Below are positions 54,290-64,000 of a DNA stretch of 64,000 bases, in pieces; the stretch's first letter is position 1, and every line of letters starts with the position of its first letter. The notes beneath the pieces were generated by a model. The model was not told the origin of the DNA, ran no database searches, and saw only the letters and a program-made list of their open reading frames with translations. Origin of the DNA: Pohlia nutans (lineage: Eukaryota > Streptophyta > Bryopsida > Bryales > Mniaceae); NCBI GenBank assembly GCA_022496805.1, contig CM040093.1:1366501-1430500 (forward strand), written 5' to 3'. The position numbers and the translations under genes are program-made.

Positions 54290-56634
54290 TCTCGTATTGG
54301 CATCCCAGTACAACGGTACCCATGTAATGTATGTGGCTCGCTAGAGCACCTGGGACATCGATGCCCACTTTTGCTCGACGATGATGTCAAAAATGCCATA
54401 CAAAAGAAACTCCCTCAAAGCTCTGGATCCTCGGTAGTCATCACCGACGTCCATGCAGTTGAAGTTGCTCACGTCGGACCTCGCACCCGGAGTCAAACCC
54501 ACCATCAGGCCCCAACCGAACCGGATGGCACCACTAGTACTACCGAAGTACCTCACACCAACGACACTTTCGATTGGCAAGCGGAAGAGAAACTACGGGA
54601 AGAAATGATGCAAACTGTACGGGATCTGCAAGACCTTTCTCCGTTAGAACCAGCCACACCCCGCATCCCTCCGACACTTTCCGGTACCGACATGGATATC
54701 TGCGACAACATCCTTTTACAGATCGAATCACAAACAATCCAGGTTAGTCTCAAAATCTCATGGCTATTGCTCCCAGTATTACCGAACATATTCATCGCCG
54801 CCTCGGACAAAAAGCTCCTTCCTTCATTCCGGTACCAGAAACGACCACAGTAGCGTTCCATTTGGTTGTAGCTGTTGACCAACACATGCCCATTATTTCC
54901 GCGAAAATTGGTAACCACCAGTTGCATGACGTTTTGCTGGATGGCGGATCCGGAGTAAATGTCATCACCGAATCCGAACGCTACCGATTTGGATTACCGC
55001 ACCCAACACCGGCACCTTTTAAATTAAGGATGGCGGACAGTCCCTGGTTCAACCGCTCGGACTACTCCGAGATATCAAGATCTTCATTCACGGTATTCCT
55101 TACATCATTATCCTCACCGTCATTTCTTGTAAAGATGTCAATTCAGCATATACGCTATCACTTGGTAGACCATGGCTCCGGGATGCTAAGGTAGTCCACG
55201 ATTGGGCCAACGATCACATCCAAATCATGGGTAATGGTACCATCCGCACAGTTCGGATCAACCGTGAATTAGGCTTCGAAGCCACGACTCCTGACGCGTT
55301 AGTATGCTACAATTACGTGGAGGGACTCACCGATGAAGAAGAAGTCATCCTGCTCAAAGCAGAGGCGTTCCTCCATCCCATTGGAACATTGGCCATTGAC
55401 GACATTTGCCATTGACGACATTTGCCAGGTTAGCACTACCGATCTCACCTTCCCTGCCATAATTCATATGGAAGGTAGTATGCAGGTCGATGAAATACCG
55501 ATTTGGGAAAAGGTAAAAACCCTTTCCGTAGCAAAATGGTCTCAAACAGAAGAATAACAGCTCCGCGACCTCAACCTCAGTACTGCTACCGAACCCAACA
55601 TCATTCGCATCGGCACGAACGTACCAGATTCCCTCCTTCCCGAGGCAGAAGCGTTATTTCACACATTCAAAGATGTCTTTGCGTGGTCGTACCAGGATTT
55701 GCGTGGCATTCCAGAGCATATCGCGCAACACAAGATCGAACTGGACACGAGCATCCCTCCGACCCATCAGGTACGTTACCGAATGAATCCCAACTACGCA
55801 ACGACTGTCAAAAATGACCTTGACAAACTTTTACAGGCCGGTTTTATTGAACCAGTCGACCATGCTACCTGGTTGTCACCAATTGTGGTAGTACCGAAGA
55901 AAAACGGAAAACTCCGAATTTGCGTGGACTTCAAGCGTCTCAACAAAGCAACCAAGAAGGATCCGTTCCCGTTACCGTTTACCGATGAGGTACTGGATTC
56001 AGTTGCCGGACACGAAATGTACTCCTTCCTCGATGGATTCTCTGGTTATTACCAGATCAAGATTGCACCGGAAGACCGGCACAAGACGGCGTTTATTACC
56101 GACTGGGGTGCCTTCGTCTGGATCGTGATGCCATTCGGTTTGAAGAACGCCCCTCTGACATACCAGCGCGCCGTCAACCAAGCATTCAAAGATTATCTCG
56201 GCGACTTCATGAAACTCTTCCTCGATGATTTTAGCGTCTATAGTACTACTGCGACACACCTTGACAAACTCCGCAAGTGTTTCACGAAATGTCGGGAGTT
56301 CGGTATTAGCCTTAACCCCGAAAAATGTTGTTCTTAGTTCGATCAGGAACCATTATTGGCTATGTAGTCTCGTCCGAAGGCAAGTTTCCCGACCCCAAGA
56401 AGATTGAAGCTCTGGTAAGATTGCCCCGCCCCCGCAACATCAAAGACATTCAAGTCTTCAACGGATTGGCGCAATTCAACAGATGTTTCATCCGCGACTA
56501 CGCACGAATCATGGCGCCGATCACTACACTTACTCGAAAAGATGAAGCAATTACATGGACTACCGACTGCAACCTGGCCTTTACCGAGATCAAAAAGCGT
56601 TACGTCAACGCTCCCATCCTCATCGCCGTCAATT
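54290..56634 (+). pseudogene. Ty3/gypsy pol remnant (third knuckle, protease, RT), cut by a CACTA insertion
   Basis: A third CCHC knuckle (CNVCGSLEHLGHRC, 54323-54364) lies in a frame different from gag. Protease follows near 54880-54970 (LLDGGSGVNVI). RT runs from about 55830: FIEPVDHATWLSPIVVVPKKNGKLR, CVDFKRLNKAT, FLDGFSGYYQIKIAPED, MPFGLKNAP and FLDDFSVYS (catalytic DD, FLDD for the usual YxDD). Tether-like LVRLPRPRNIKDIQVFNGL follows. Frame changes occur near 54280, 54750, 55060 and 56325, and at 55392-55425, where a 16-bp tandem duplication (TTGACGACATTTGCCA) shifts the frame. A TAA lies near 55556. The text stops at 56634; RNase H and integrase are missing from the window. Confidence 0.9.
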
Positions 56635-57740
56635 CACTACAAGAAAACCAGCGCAATGTGACTAGGTTTTATGACTACAATAGGGCATAAACCAAAATGT
56701 GACTTGCATTGTTTGTAGTCATTTCGACTTAGTCGCTTCGGACAATCTGACTGGGGGTCATATCGGACACTTCTTGTTCCCAATGTTGCGTTCCCACAGT
56801 GTTTTGGGACCTCAAAACGGGACCTGCAGTGGGACTTAGGACTATATGACTCTATATAGTCATACATTTATGACTACACGTAGTCATCTATATGCAAATA
56901 GCGACTGATTGGCATGACTATTTCTAGTGAGGTATGAGTCAATACATGACAGGTTTTATCACTACGCATAGTAGTGAGATGGTGACTGAATTGAATCATA
57001 CATTGAGTTGGGAGAATACGACTCTTTGGAGTCACATCTATTTAACACCCCATAGTCACAAATACTGAAATAGCTTCTGAATGATATGACGAATTGTAGT
57101 GAGGTTTCAGTCAATACATGACTGGTTTTATCACTACGCATAGTAGTGAGATGATGACTGAAATGAGTCATACATTGAGTTGGGAGAATAGGACTCTTTG
57201 GAGTCACATCTATTGGACTACCCATAGTCACGAATACTGAAATAGCTTTTGAATGCTATGACTAATTGTAGTGAGATATTAGTGACTACATCAACGGTTT
57301 TATCACTACGCATAGTACTGTGGTGGTGACTGCATTAAGTCACACATAGACTTGGGATAATATGATTCTGTAGAGCCACATCGAAGTGACTATACATAGT
57401 CTCCAATGCTGAAATCATGAGATGGACATGACTAATTATAGTGAGGTATTAGAGAATATAGCAATGGTTTGATCACTACGTATAGTGATGTGGTTGTGAC
57501 TGTATTGCATCATACACACACGTGAGATAATACGACGCTGTAAAGTCAAATATGCTTCACTACACATAGTCACCCATATCATCTGATGACTGCATGGAGT
57601 CCTTGTATACTCGTTTCTTTCACTACTGGGAGTCAAATTTCAATATTAAATCGGAAGCATCCGACTAGGACTTGACTGTCCGTAGTCTAATGCAAACGTA
57701 TGCCATGCAGTCGAATCTGCCATTCTTACGGTGCGTAGTC
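56635..57740. repeat. CACTA subterminal repeat region, including a 172-bp tandem repeat (four copies)
   Basis: GTAGTCA/TGACTAC and near variants occur dozens of times in both orientations (for example ATGACTACACGTAGTCAT near 56870). From about 56914 to 57600 a 172-bp unit repeats: GTGAGGTAT markers lie at 56927, 57099, 57271 and 57441. Each unit contains ATCACTACGCATAGTAGTG, an inverted repeat, and ends CCATAGTCAC..ACTGAAAT. En/Spm transposases bind such subterminal motifs, so these are likely binding-site arrays. Confidence 0.8.
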
Positions 57741-58129
57741 ATAGATTTCAGTTTCAGATTAGGGTGATAATGAGATCTGTTGACTATTACAAGTCAACCG
57801 TGCGGTTGTGAGCACTGCGTCAGGTCATGCAAATGATTTTCACACATTTCATTGAAATAGAAAATTTGGTGCTGAAACAGGATGCACTGCAACTGGAACT
57901 CGATCAGTCTAAACTGCTTGGGAGAAGGACAGATCAATGTCCATGAACTCTGTGGGCCACAGTACAAAGTGCCCTACTGCTTGTCCTACCAAGGTCACGA
58001 ATGGATCATCTAGATCTACGGGTGCAAACAAACTGTAGTCGTCATCTAGGCTTTTCTGCACTTCTACAGACACGGTTCCTGCAATTATGGTTTTCCCGTG
58101 TAGAGAAGCCCCAGCTACATTCTGCACTT

Positions 58130-58745
58130 TCCCGAGTGCCACAACTTTATCCTCCTCCCCTTCTTCAAGTCCCTTGAGTCTCACAGAGTCACCCTTCTTG
58201 AACTCCGGGTCCTCACCTTCTTGTACAACCTATAATATTAAAAAAAAACACAAAACAAGGATCAGTTGGGACTAAATTGCTGCTTTGATACAAAGATGTA
58301 CTTCTCCAAGGCTCATGGCACTTATTCAAATTCTATGACTGTGAGAAGTCACATATTCTAACGTCATTACTAATATCAGTCACGTATTCTAACTTCATGA
58401 TTGAATCTAGTCAAGCCTGGTCACTCGTTCCATATGAATGATTACAAACAGTCACGAACTTGGCATAATGAATTTCTAAAGAACTAAGGCACAACATTCC
58501 AGGGAGTGGCTCATGGCACTTACATGTTCACTTATCGGTGCGTTCATGTTTTTCTTGAGTCTCACAGGGTCACCCTTCTTTAAATCCGGGTCCTCGGTTT
58601 CTTGTACAACCTATAAAAATAAAAAAACACACAAAACAGGGATCAGTTGGGACTGAATCACTGAATTGGTGCTTTTAGAAAAAAACCTGTAAAAATACAA
58701 GGCTGCCGACACTTACATGTTCATTTACCGGTGCGTTCATGTTTC
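58130..58745 (-). repeat. Tandem duplication of an exon-intron segment in the CACTA gene
   Basis: TTGAGTCTCACAG(A/G)GTCACCCTTCTT..TCCGGGTCCTC..TTCTTGTACAACCTATAA, then the AAAAAACACAAAACA..GGATCAGTTGGGACT intron start, occurs near 58173-58275 and again near 58555-58655. GACACTTACATGTTCA..GGTGCGTTCATGTTT likewise occurs near 58515 and 58712. Two similar small exons (DPDLKKGDPVRLKKNMNAP and its parent) result. Confidence 0.75.
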
Positions 58746-61707
58746 TCTTCCTCTTCCCTTTCGCGTTCTGCTGACTGTCAATGTTGGCTTCCTTGCTCTT
58801 TTCAGCTTTCTCTTTGCTCCCCGGGAGTGCCCTTTGCTTCTTTGTGTCATTGTGGTCTTTCTTCAGCTTCTCAACCTCTGTCAAACGCATTTTCTTCTAG
58901 GTGCAAGTGTCCTCTTTTGCAGGCTTGGAAGCCCTCAAATTCCGAGTTGAGTACACAACTGGGGCACGTCCTCCTGACTCTGCCACGGTCACTGTACCAC
59001 AATCCGGAGTGCCTCCTACAGGGTTGCTGGAAGTTCCCGACGGATGTGAGTCCTTCACATCACCTACTGCAGGAATGTCCTCTGCCTTATCTGGATCTGC
59101 AGGCTGCGATTCGCACTCCCCTGCTTGCTGCAATCCCTGTTGAGTACAGAGGCAACACGTCAATAAGGATCCTCTCAGTCATGGCTTTTAATCATGAGCA
59201 ATGTTTATAAATGTGTTCAACAATGCCACACCTTCTTGACCATTCCAGTCACTTATTCAAATTCTATGACTGTGGATAGTAATAGATTCTAAACTGATGA
59301 CTGTGAGAAGTCACATATTCTAACTTCATTACTATTATCAATCACGAATTCGAACTTCATGACTGCATCTAGTCAAGCCTGGTCACTCTTTCCATATCAA
59401 TGACTACAAACAGTCACGAACTTGGCATAGTGAATTTTTCTAGAACTAAGGCACAAGATTTTAAAAAGTGCCCAAGCAGGAGCTGTAATAACAGGAGCTG
59501 GACAACAGACATCAAGATCATACTTGTACCTGCAGTGGCATGATACTTTCTTCAATGTGATCTGGCTTTCGTGAAGTGTCGGTGCCGGTGGACTCTGAGC
59601 TGGAGCTGCTCTTTGCACTTGCTGCCTTCATGGGGGTGACAACGGGAATCTGCAAGTGCTGCATGATGCGTTCAATGTTCTTCTCAATGGATCTCCGCCA
59701 ATCACTGTCGTGCTCTGGCTGTGCATCAGACACTCGGCTACTCGGGGAGGTTTCATTTCTGGGAATGAGTCTTCGAGGGGCATTTTTGACCCGTGCAAGC
59801 TCCCTTTCAATTTCAACCCTAGTTGGGCTTCTCTCCAGCTCAATGGCCTGCACAGAGATGTTAGATTCCCTCGTTAGTGCTGCATGATTAGTGACAATTG
59901 ATGAGGCTTCTCTCACGATCGCTGGAATCTACTACGTCGTCGGGTTATCACCACAATTTCACGGGCTTCTGCAAGGCAACGAGCAGGACGTGCAGGAAGG
60001 ACTGGACGTGGAAAATGTTACCGATTGTACACAGAAATTGCTTACAGGAATGAGCTGCTGCCGTCAAGTGTCCTCGAAAATGAATGGGTTAACCTGGGTC
60101 AGACATATCTATGACTAAAAAAAGTCAAGAATTCGAACGTGATGACTGAGAACAATCACAAACTCTAATTTGATGACTGCACCTAGTCACTTTAAGACCT
60201 GGTTTGCGCTATGGAACAGTTGTACAACCTTTGAGATCAGGAGCTGTAATGGACTTTTGACGAAACTAAGAAGGAGAACATGCAAGTTTCTCCAAGTACC
60301 GGTGATCATCTGACTTTGCTGGCAGTCTAGAAAGCTTGGAATGCTTGTGATGAAAGGCATGAAAACAAAGACTGAAGACTTACCAAATTAGCTCGAACAT
60401 ATTCTTCGTTGCGCCTGGCTGAAGACGGCCTCCTCACTTGCGCTCGGCTGTATCGCAGCTTCTCTGCTTCATGCTATTTTTTCTCCTCTAAGATGAGTTT
60501 TGACAACTTTACCCAATGGTCATGCCGAATGTGCTTATGCTTGTCCTTCCCTTCTTGCATTCTTTTCTTCAACTGATATCTCTTCACCTTCAACTGGCCC
60601 TTCAAAATGCTGTGGAAAGCCTCCTCTGTCACCTTGCCAAGGCGCCCAATCATGGTACTCAAAAGTGTTGTCCACTTGTTCCTTGACAGCGAGCAGCATA
60701 GAAGTGTTGAGATTCTTGTAGTTGTCTTTGCTGAAATCTATATCCTGCGCATGACCTCGAAGACATGTTAGCCACAGCGGTCGATTCTGTCCTTGTGGAT
60801 GTCCTCTCAGATCGACCTCCACAAGGTGTTTTCTGGGCCCTCCTGCATCTCGAAAAGTGACCTCCTAAGCCTGTTGTTGCTTCAAAGCGACCCGTCGTCT
60901 GGACTTCTGGTCTCTGGAATATGAGGGTTGACCAAAGGTCTCAGTCATCTCTGATAGAGAATATGTGGAGGAGTTCACCCCAGGCTCCTGCATCTCCTGA
61001 CCATCGCTCGCCTCCATTGTAGTAGTTGGAGCTGTCTTTCTGCAATTTCAAGGTCCAAGCTACTAATGGACCCATGCCAGGGAACGGCTCGGCCACGCGA
61101 AGGAGGTGTGCTGCCTCCCTGGTTAGGAGGAACCTCGGGTACAACGTCATTGCAGTAATCGAAGGGCTCCCCTGATAGTGAATCGTCTGACATCTTGAGA
61201 CGTTTTCTTTATTGAGGTCGGGCTGTTTGCTGCGGACGTAGGCTCGTTGACCTGGGTTTGGGAATTCCACAACCTCCAGGACCTCGCTTGCGCACCTCCC
61301 ACATAGATGGCTCGATTGTCTGTACTCTGGCCTGCACAATACATACAACGGTAATCATTCTCAATGTCAAGGTTAGTCATTATCCCAGTTCATGTGACTA
61401 GGACCAGTCACAAATCCTAAACATATACGGAGTTTGGTAGTCAACTATTTAGTTCATGTGACTGAACTCAATCAACAAATTCATTCTCAAACTGATTCCA
61501 AGCACTCAACGAGCCTACGGAATCAACTATTTGATTACCACAAATGGTTTGTATGAAAATCTATTAATTAGCACCACAGATGAAAGGAATGAGCATTCGA
61601 CACAAAACTTGAACACAAAACTTGAACACATATTGCTGGCAGACTTGAGCAATCAATCACTCCAATGCAATTGAAGCAAAATCAAGCAAACAATCAAAGC
61701 TACAGAA

Positions 61708-62200
61708 AAGGAGTCATGTAACGAGCCAACAAGCAAAAACCAAATTCTGTCATACATCTTGAGCATGATATGAGTTTAATTTTCGGAATTCTCGTTCATG
61801 TGACTATGAGCAGTCACAGAGCTTGGAAACATGACTACAGTTTCAAGGCAAGCAAACACAAAATCCATGCCACAACATCAAACACCTACCATGACTGCAG
61901 TTTCTTCATTCAAACATGGCACAAAATGAAGCAAACAAGCAAGGCTAAAAAGAGGCCAGTACCTACAGTTCCTTTGCACTGAGAAAGATGAGCCACGTAT
62001 CCAGGGCTACGTTCCACAAAAATGAATCACGAACAGTAAGAACGAGAAGGAGTCATGTAACGAGCCAACAAGCAGAAACCAACATCAGTCATACATCTTG
62101 AGCATGATTCTAGTTTTGTAGTCAGAATTCTTGTTCATGTGATTATGAGCAGTCACAGAGCTTGGAAACATGCGTGCAGTTTCAAGGCAAGCAAACACCG
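61708..62200. repeat. Direct duplication of about 150 bp, 340 bp apart, inside the CACTA
   Basis: GGAGTCATGTAACGAGCCAACAAGCA..CATACATCTTGAGCATGAT..GTTCATGTGA.TATGAGCAGTCACAGAGCTTGGAAACATG occurs near 61709-61834 and near 62049-62172. Both copies carry the GAGCAGTCAC subterminal-type motif. Confidence 0.8.
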
Positions 62201-63627
62201 AATCGAGGTAGTTTGATGGAAGCATGAATCCCACCGAATCCAAGTAGTTTGATGGAAGCAAGAAGAAGCTATCACCCATCAGCATGTTAAGAAATCCCAA
62301 TAGTGAGTTAGTATACTCACCTGAGGATTTTGCTTGCCTCGATGTGGCTTTCCCACTGCTACTGGCGAGACCTCATCATCGCCTAGGCTACGCTCGTCAT
62401 CATTCTCGATGTCAGTTGCGCTGTCCGTTTTCTCCTCTTTGCTGTGCCACTCCTTGGAGCTGCTCTTCACACTCCTCACGCATTCCTTCAATTCCTTGCA
62501 GAGCGCGTCCTTCTGCTTCTTCCTTGCAGAGCGCGACGTCCTTCCAGCTTTTGGTGGCGGTTTGTTTAGTCGCTTACTCCGACGCACGAGTTCCAAATCC
62601 TCGCTGCAGTTCTCTCTGCAGTTCAAGCAAAAGTAAGTTAGTGAGGGCGAAACAAGAGTTAGTAAGGGTAGTTGCTCACAACAAATCGAGGAGGCTGGGA
62701 GGATCGCGACCGAGCTAGGGTTTAGGGTTTCAGTACCCGAGGCCGTTTTTGCGGTTTCCGAGGCTGCTGGTGTCGGCGCTGCGTGTGCTCTTCACGGTCG
62801 CGAGATTCCCCTCTCCTCCCCCCGCTTCAGTCGTGCAAGTGGTTGTCGAGTCTTTCAAGGATGCTGCCAGAAGCGGGACTCCGAGCTCCTGTAGCTTGAG
62901 GGAGTTTTTTCGTAAGTTCTCCTGCCGTAGCCTCTCGTACTCTGGCACTTCGGCGTCCTCGTCCCTCCCAAACCCTTCCTCCAAAGCCTGCTCCTTAGAT
63001 TGCTGGGAAACCCACTCGCCGGAGGAGGTGTCGTCCTCTTCAGTCGCCGAAGGCGCTTCAGCGGCGTTTGTGGGCGTCTCGATCGCTCGAGCAAGCAGGA
63101 GCAGTGAGGCGTGGGAGGCAATCGAGCGCCCTTGCCATTGCTATTTTGAAAAACAGGTTCGAATGAGCTGCCACCGTCAATTCGAAAACTTAATGCTTGT
63201 TAGATCAGAGAGTAGCACCACTACGCTTAAACGCCGCCAAAAACTTCGCTGCATTCATTTTAGGGATTTGTAACGAGCGTGGTAGGGTCGCAACTGTCAT
63301 CCATTCTGCGGTGGGAGTCGCTCAGGCTGCTTTACAGTCGTTGCTTCAAGCTGTTCAAGAGATTGCAACGCGTAGTGAAAGACGAACTGACCAAGGTCAG
63401 TCATAAGTTTGGTTTATGTAACGGTACGCAGTCACAAAACTTCATCATATAGCGAGTTCAATAGTCAGTAGTTTGGTTCATATGACTGAAGGCAGTGACG
63501 GAGTTTAAATTTTGATGGCACATTCAACTGTGATTCTAGTGTGATTAAGGTACTGAGTTCATATGCTCAATTTTGCGTGGATTTCTGTATAGGAGCCGGT
63601 GCCATTGACCGCTTTACATTGACAAAT

Positions 63628-63732
63628 GGCTAGCCGTGGTGCGACGGGGGCAAGCGACCTCGACCTCTGGGAATTGGAGGAGAGAGAAGCAGATAGACTT
63701 GGGCTAACGACCAGGAATGCTATTCTCTGAGC
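63628..63732 (+). CDS. Small ORF of 34 codons, unrecognised
   Basis: ATG to TGA on the plus strand reads MASRGATGASDLDLWELEERE and ends NAIL. It is too short to trace by family and may be the first exon of a plus-strand gene beyond the window or chance. It follows the last CACTA-type motifs, so it may lie outside that element. A GAGCGGTGAGC slippage repeat follows (63736-63770). Confidence 0.2.
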
Positions 63733-64000
63733 AGTGAACGGTGAGCGGTGAGCGTGAGCGGTGAGCAGTAAAATTTCATGATTTTTGAATGGGTTTAGTA
63801 TGGAAAGTGGGTCCTATGACCGAGAATTTAGTATGATCGTAAGGTATTTTGTGGTTTTTTTTCAGGTACTGGACCTACTTCCGTGGGGTTAGGGTTCCCT
63901 ATTTCCGCGTGTAGCCGCGGGATTAGGGTCTCGGGGTTTAGGGGCGTGGTGGCATGCATGGAGTAGAATGCGGTAGTGAGTGCATGGCGTGGCCTTAAAG

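Larger units (their letters stand above)
57909..63130 (-). pseudogene. CACTA-associated Transposase_24-like gene, degenerate
   Basis: Minus-strand exon blocks in order: 63130-62735 (acidic, with EYERLRQENLRKNSLKLQELGV), 62614-62323 (RRSKRLNKPPPKAG; donor CAG/GTGAGT), about 61333-60900 (RKRGPGGCGIPKPR, frame changes), 60846-60390 (GPRKHLVEVDLRGHPQGQNR..FSKDNYKNLN, a shift near 60650, then GRLGKVTEEAFHSILKGQLKVKRYQLKKRM and YVRANL), 59847-59533 (acceptor CTGTGCAG; donor CAG/GTACAA), 59138-58713 (acceptor CAACAG, one in-frame TAG near 58898), and 58229-57909 (KKGDSVRLKGLEEG..VVALGKVQNVAG..AVGHFVLWPTEFM). The 60846-60390 part matches plant Ptta/En/Spm Transposase_24. The last exon resembles the domain often found at the C-terminus of such proteins (possibly DUF8039). 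At least two frameshifts and two stops. Confidence 0.65.
56635..64000 (-). mobile_element. CACTA (En/Spm) DNA transposon inserted in the gypsy pol gene
   Basis: The element starts with CACTACAAGAAAA at 56635, the canonical plant CACTA terminus, immediately after ATT (56632-56634), a possible 3-bp target duplication. Subterminal DNA is packed with GACTAC/GTAGTC in both orientations. A degenerate minus-strand gene related to plant En/Spm (Transposase_24) proteins fills the interior. Similar GACT..AGTC motifs recur at 58330-59420, 60120-60190, 61380-62160 and as far as 63490, so the right end lies beyond the window or is lost; no TAGTG-type terminus was found. Confidence 0.8.

Noticed and set aside
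63130..63280. Plus-strand 174-aa ORF covering 62749-63273 as a host gene
   Set aside because: The opposite strand carries the EYERLRQENLRKN block and splice sites consistent with the CACTA gene; the plus-strand reading is Ser-rich shadow sequence.

Overview
The window looks like land-plant nuclear DNA: GT-AG introns, plant-type transposons of almost every order, and one intact gene, a UBC32/33/34-type (UBE2J) ubiquitin-conjugating enzyme. The exact organism cannot be read from the sequence. Several repetitive protein families here seem to me more typical of non-seed plants than of flowering plants, but that is an impression from memory and not a result.

Layout. 1-1090: right-hand part of a very long foldback palindrome. 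1352-1863: a TTAA-flanked MITE. 4380-6330: a roughly 1 kb core repeat lying inside arrays of a 12-nt near-palindrome. 6985-7880: a pseudogene broken only by stop codons. 8359-19270: the most striking object, a very large non-LTR retrotransposon. One frame stays open from 8359 to 18747 apart from a single TAA. It encodes an N-terminal part with in-frame 39-nt and 249-nt tandem repeats, a 2A-like D-x-K-x-NPGP motif, an APE endonuclease, a reverse transcriptase, a chromodomain-like segment, RNase H, a zinc knuckle and a PD-(D/E)xK-like C-terminus. 19864-22590: a PPR fragment and a broken multi-exon gene with a pRiA4b-ORF3-like end. 24478-31075 (minus): a spliced, transposase-like gene with a hairpin satellite in its large intron. 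31.2-34.0 kb: tandem repeats and a second core-in-array structure.

34.5-38.4 kb: a decayed Ty1/copia element with its 3' LTR, interrupted by a 425-bp MITE with an 8-bp target duplication; a second copy of that MITE is at 51284-51707. 38431-38776: another TTAA-flanked MITE. 39319-41518 (minus): the E2 gene, 5 coding exons, 312 aa, with a perfect G-quadruplex motif upstream. 43717-46889: a decayed PIF/Harbinger pair, with transposase and Myb/SANT-like ORF2 converging. 47.1-48.1 kb (minus): an unrecognised spliced gene candidate. 49297-49605: a foldback MITE. 52.2-56.6 kb: a frameshifted Ty3/gypsy gag-pol, cut at 56634 by a CACTA (En/Spm) transposon whose terminal sequence starts at 56635 and which runs to or beyond the window end. 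Its subterminal GACTAC/GTAGTC repeats and a degenerate Transposase_24-type gene on the minus strand fill the rest.

Nested order that can be read directly: copia is older than the 425-bp MITE, and gypsy is older than the CACTA. Apart from the E2 gene, almost everything recognisable is mobile DNA in different stages of decay. The LINE is the youngest-looking large element, because more than 3,400 codons carry one stop.
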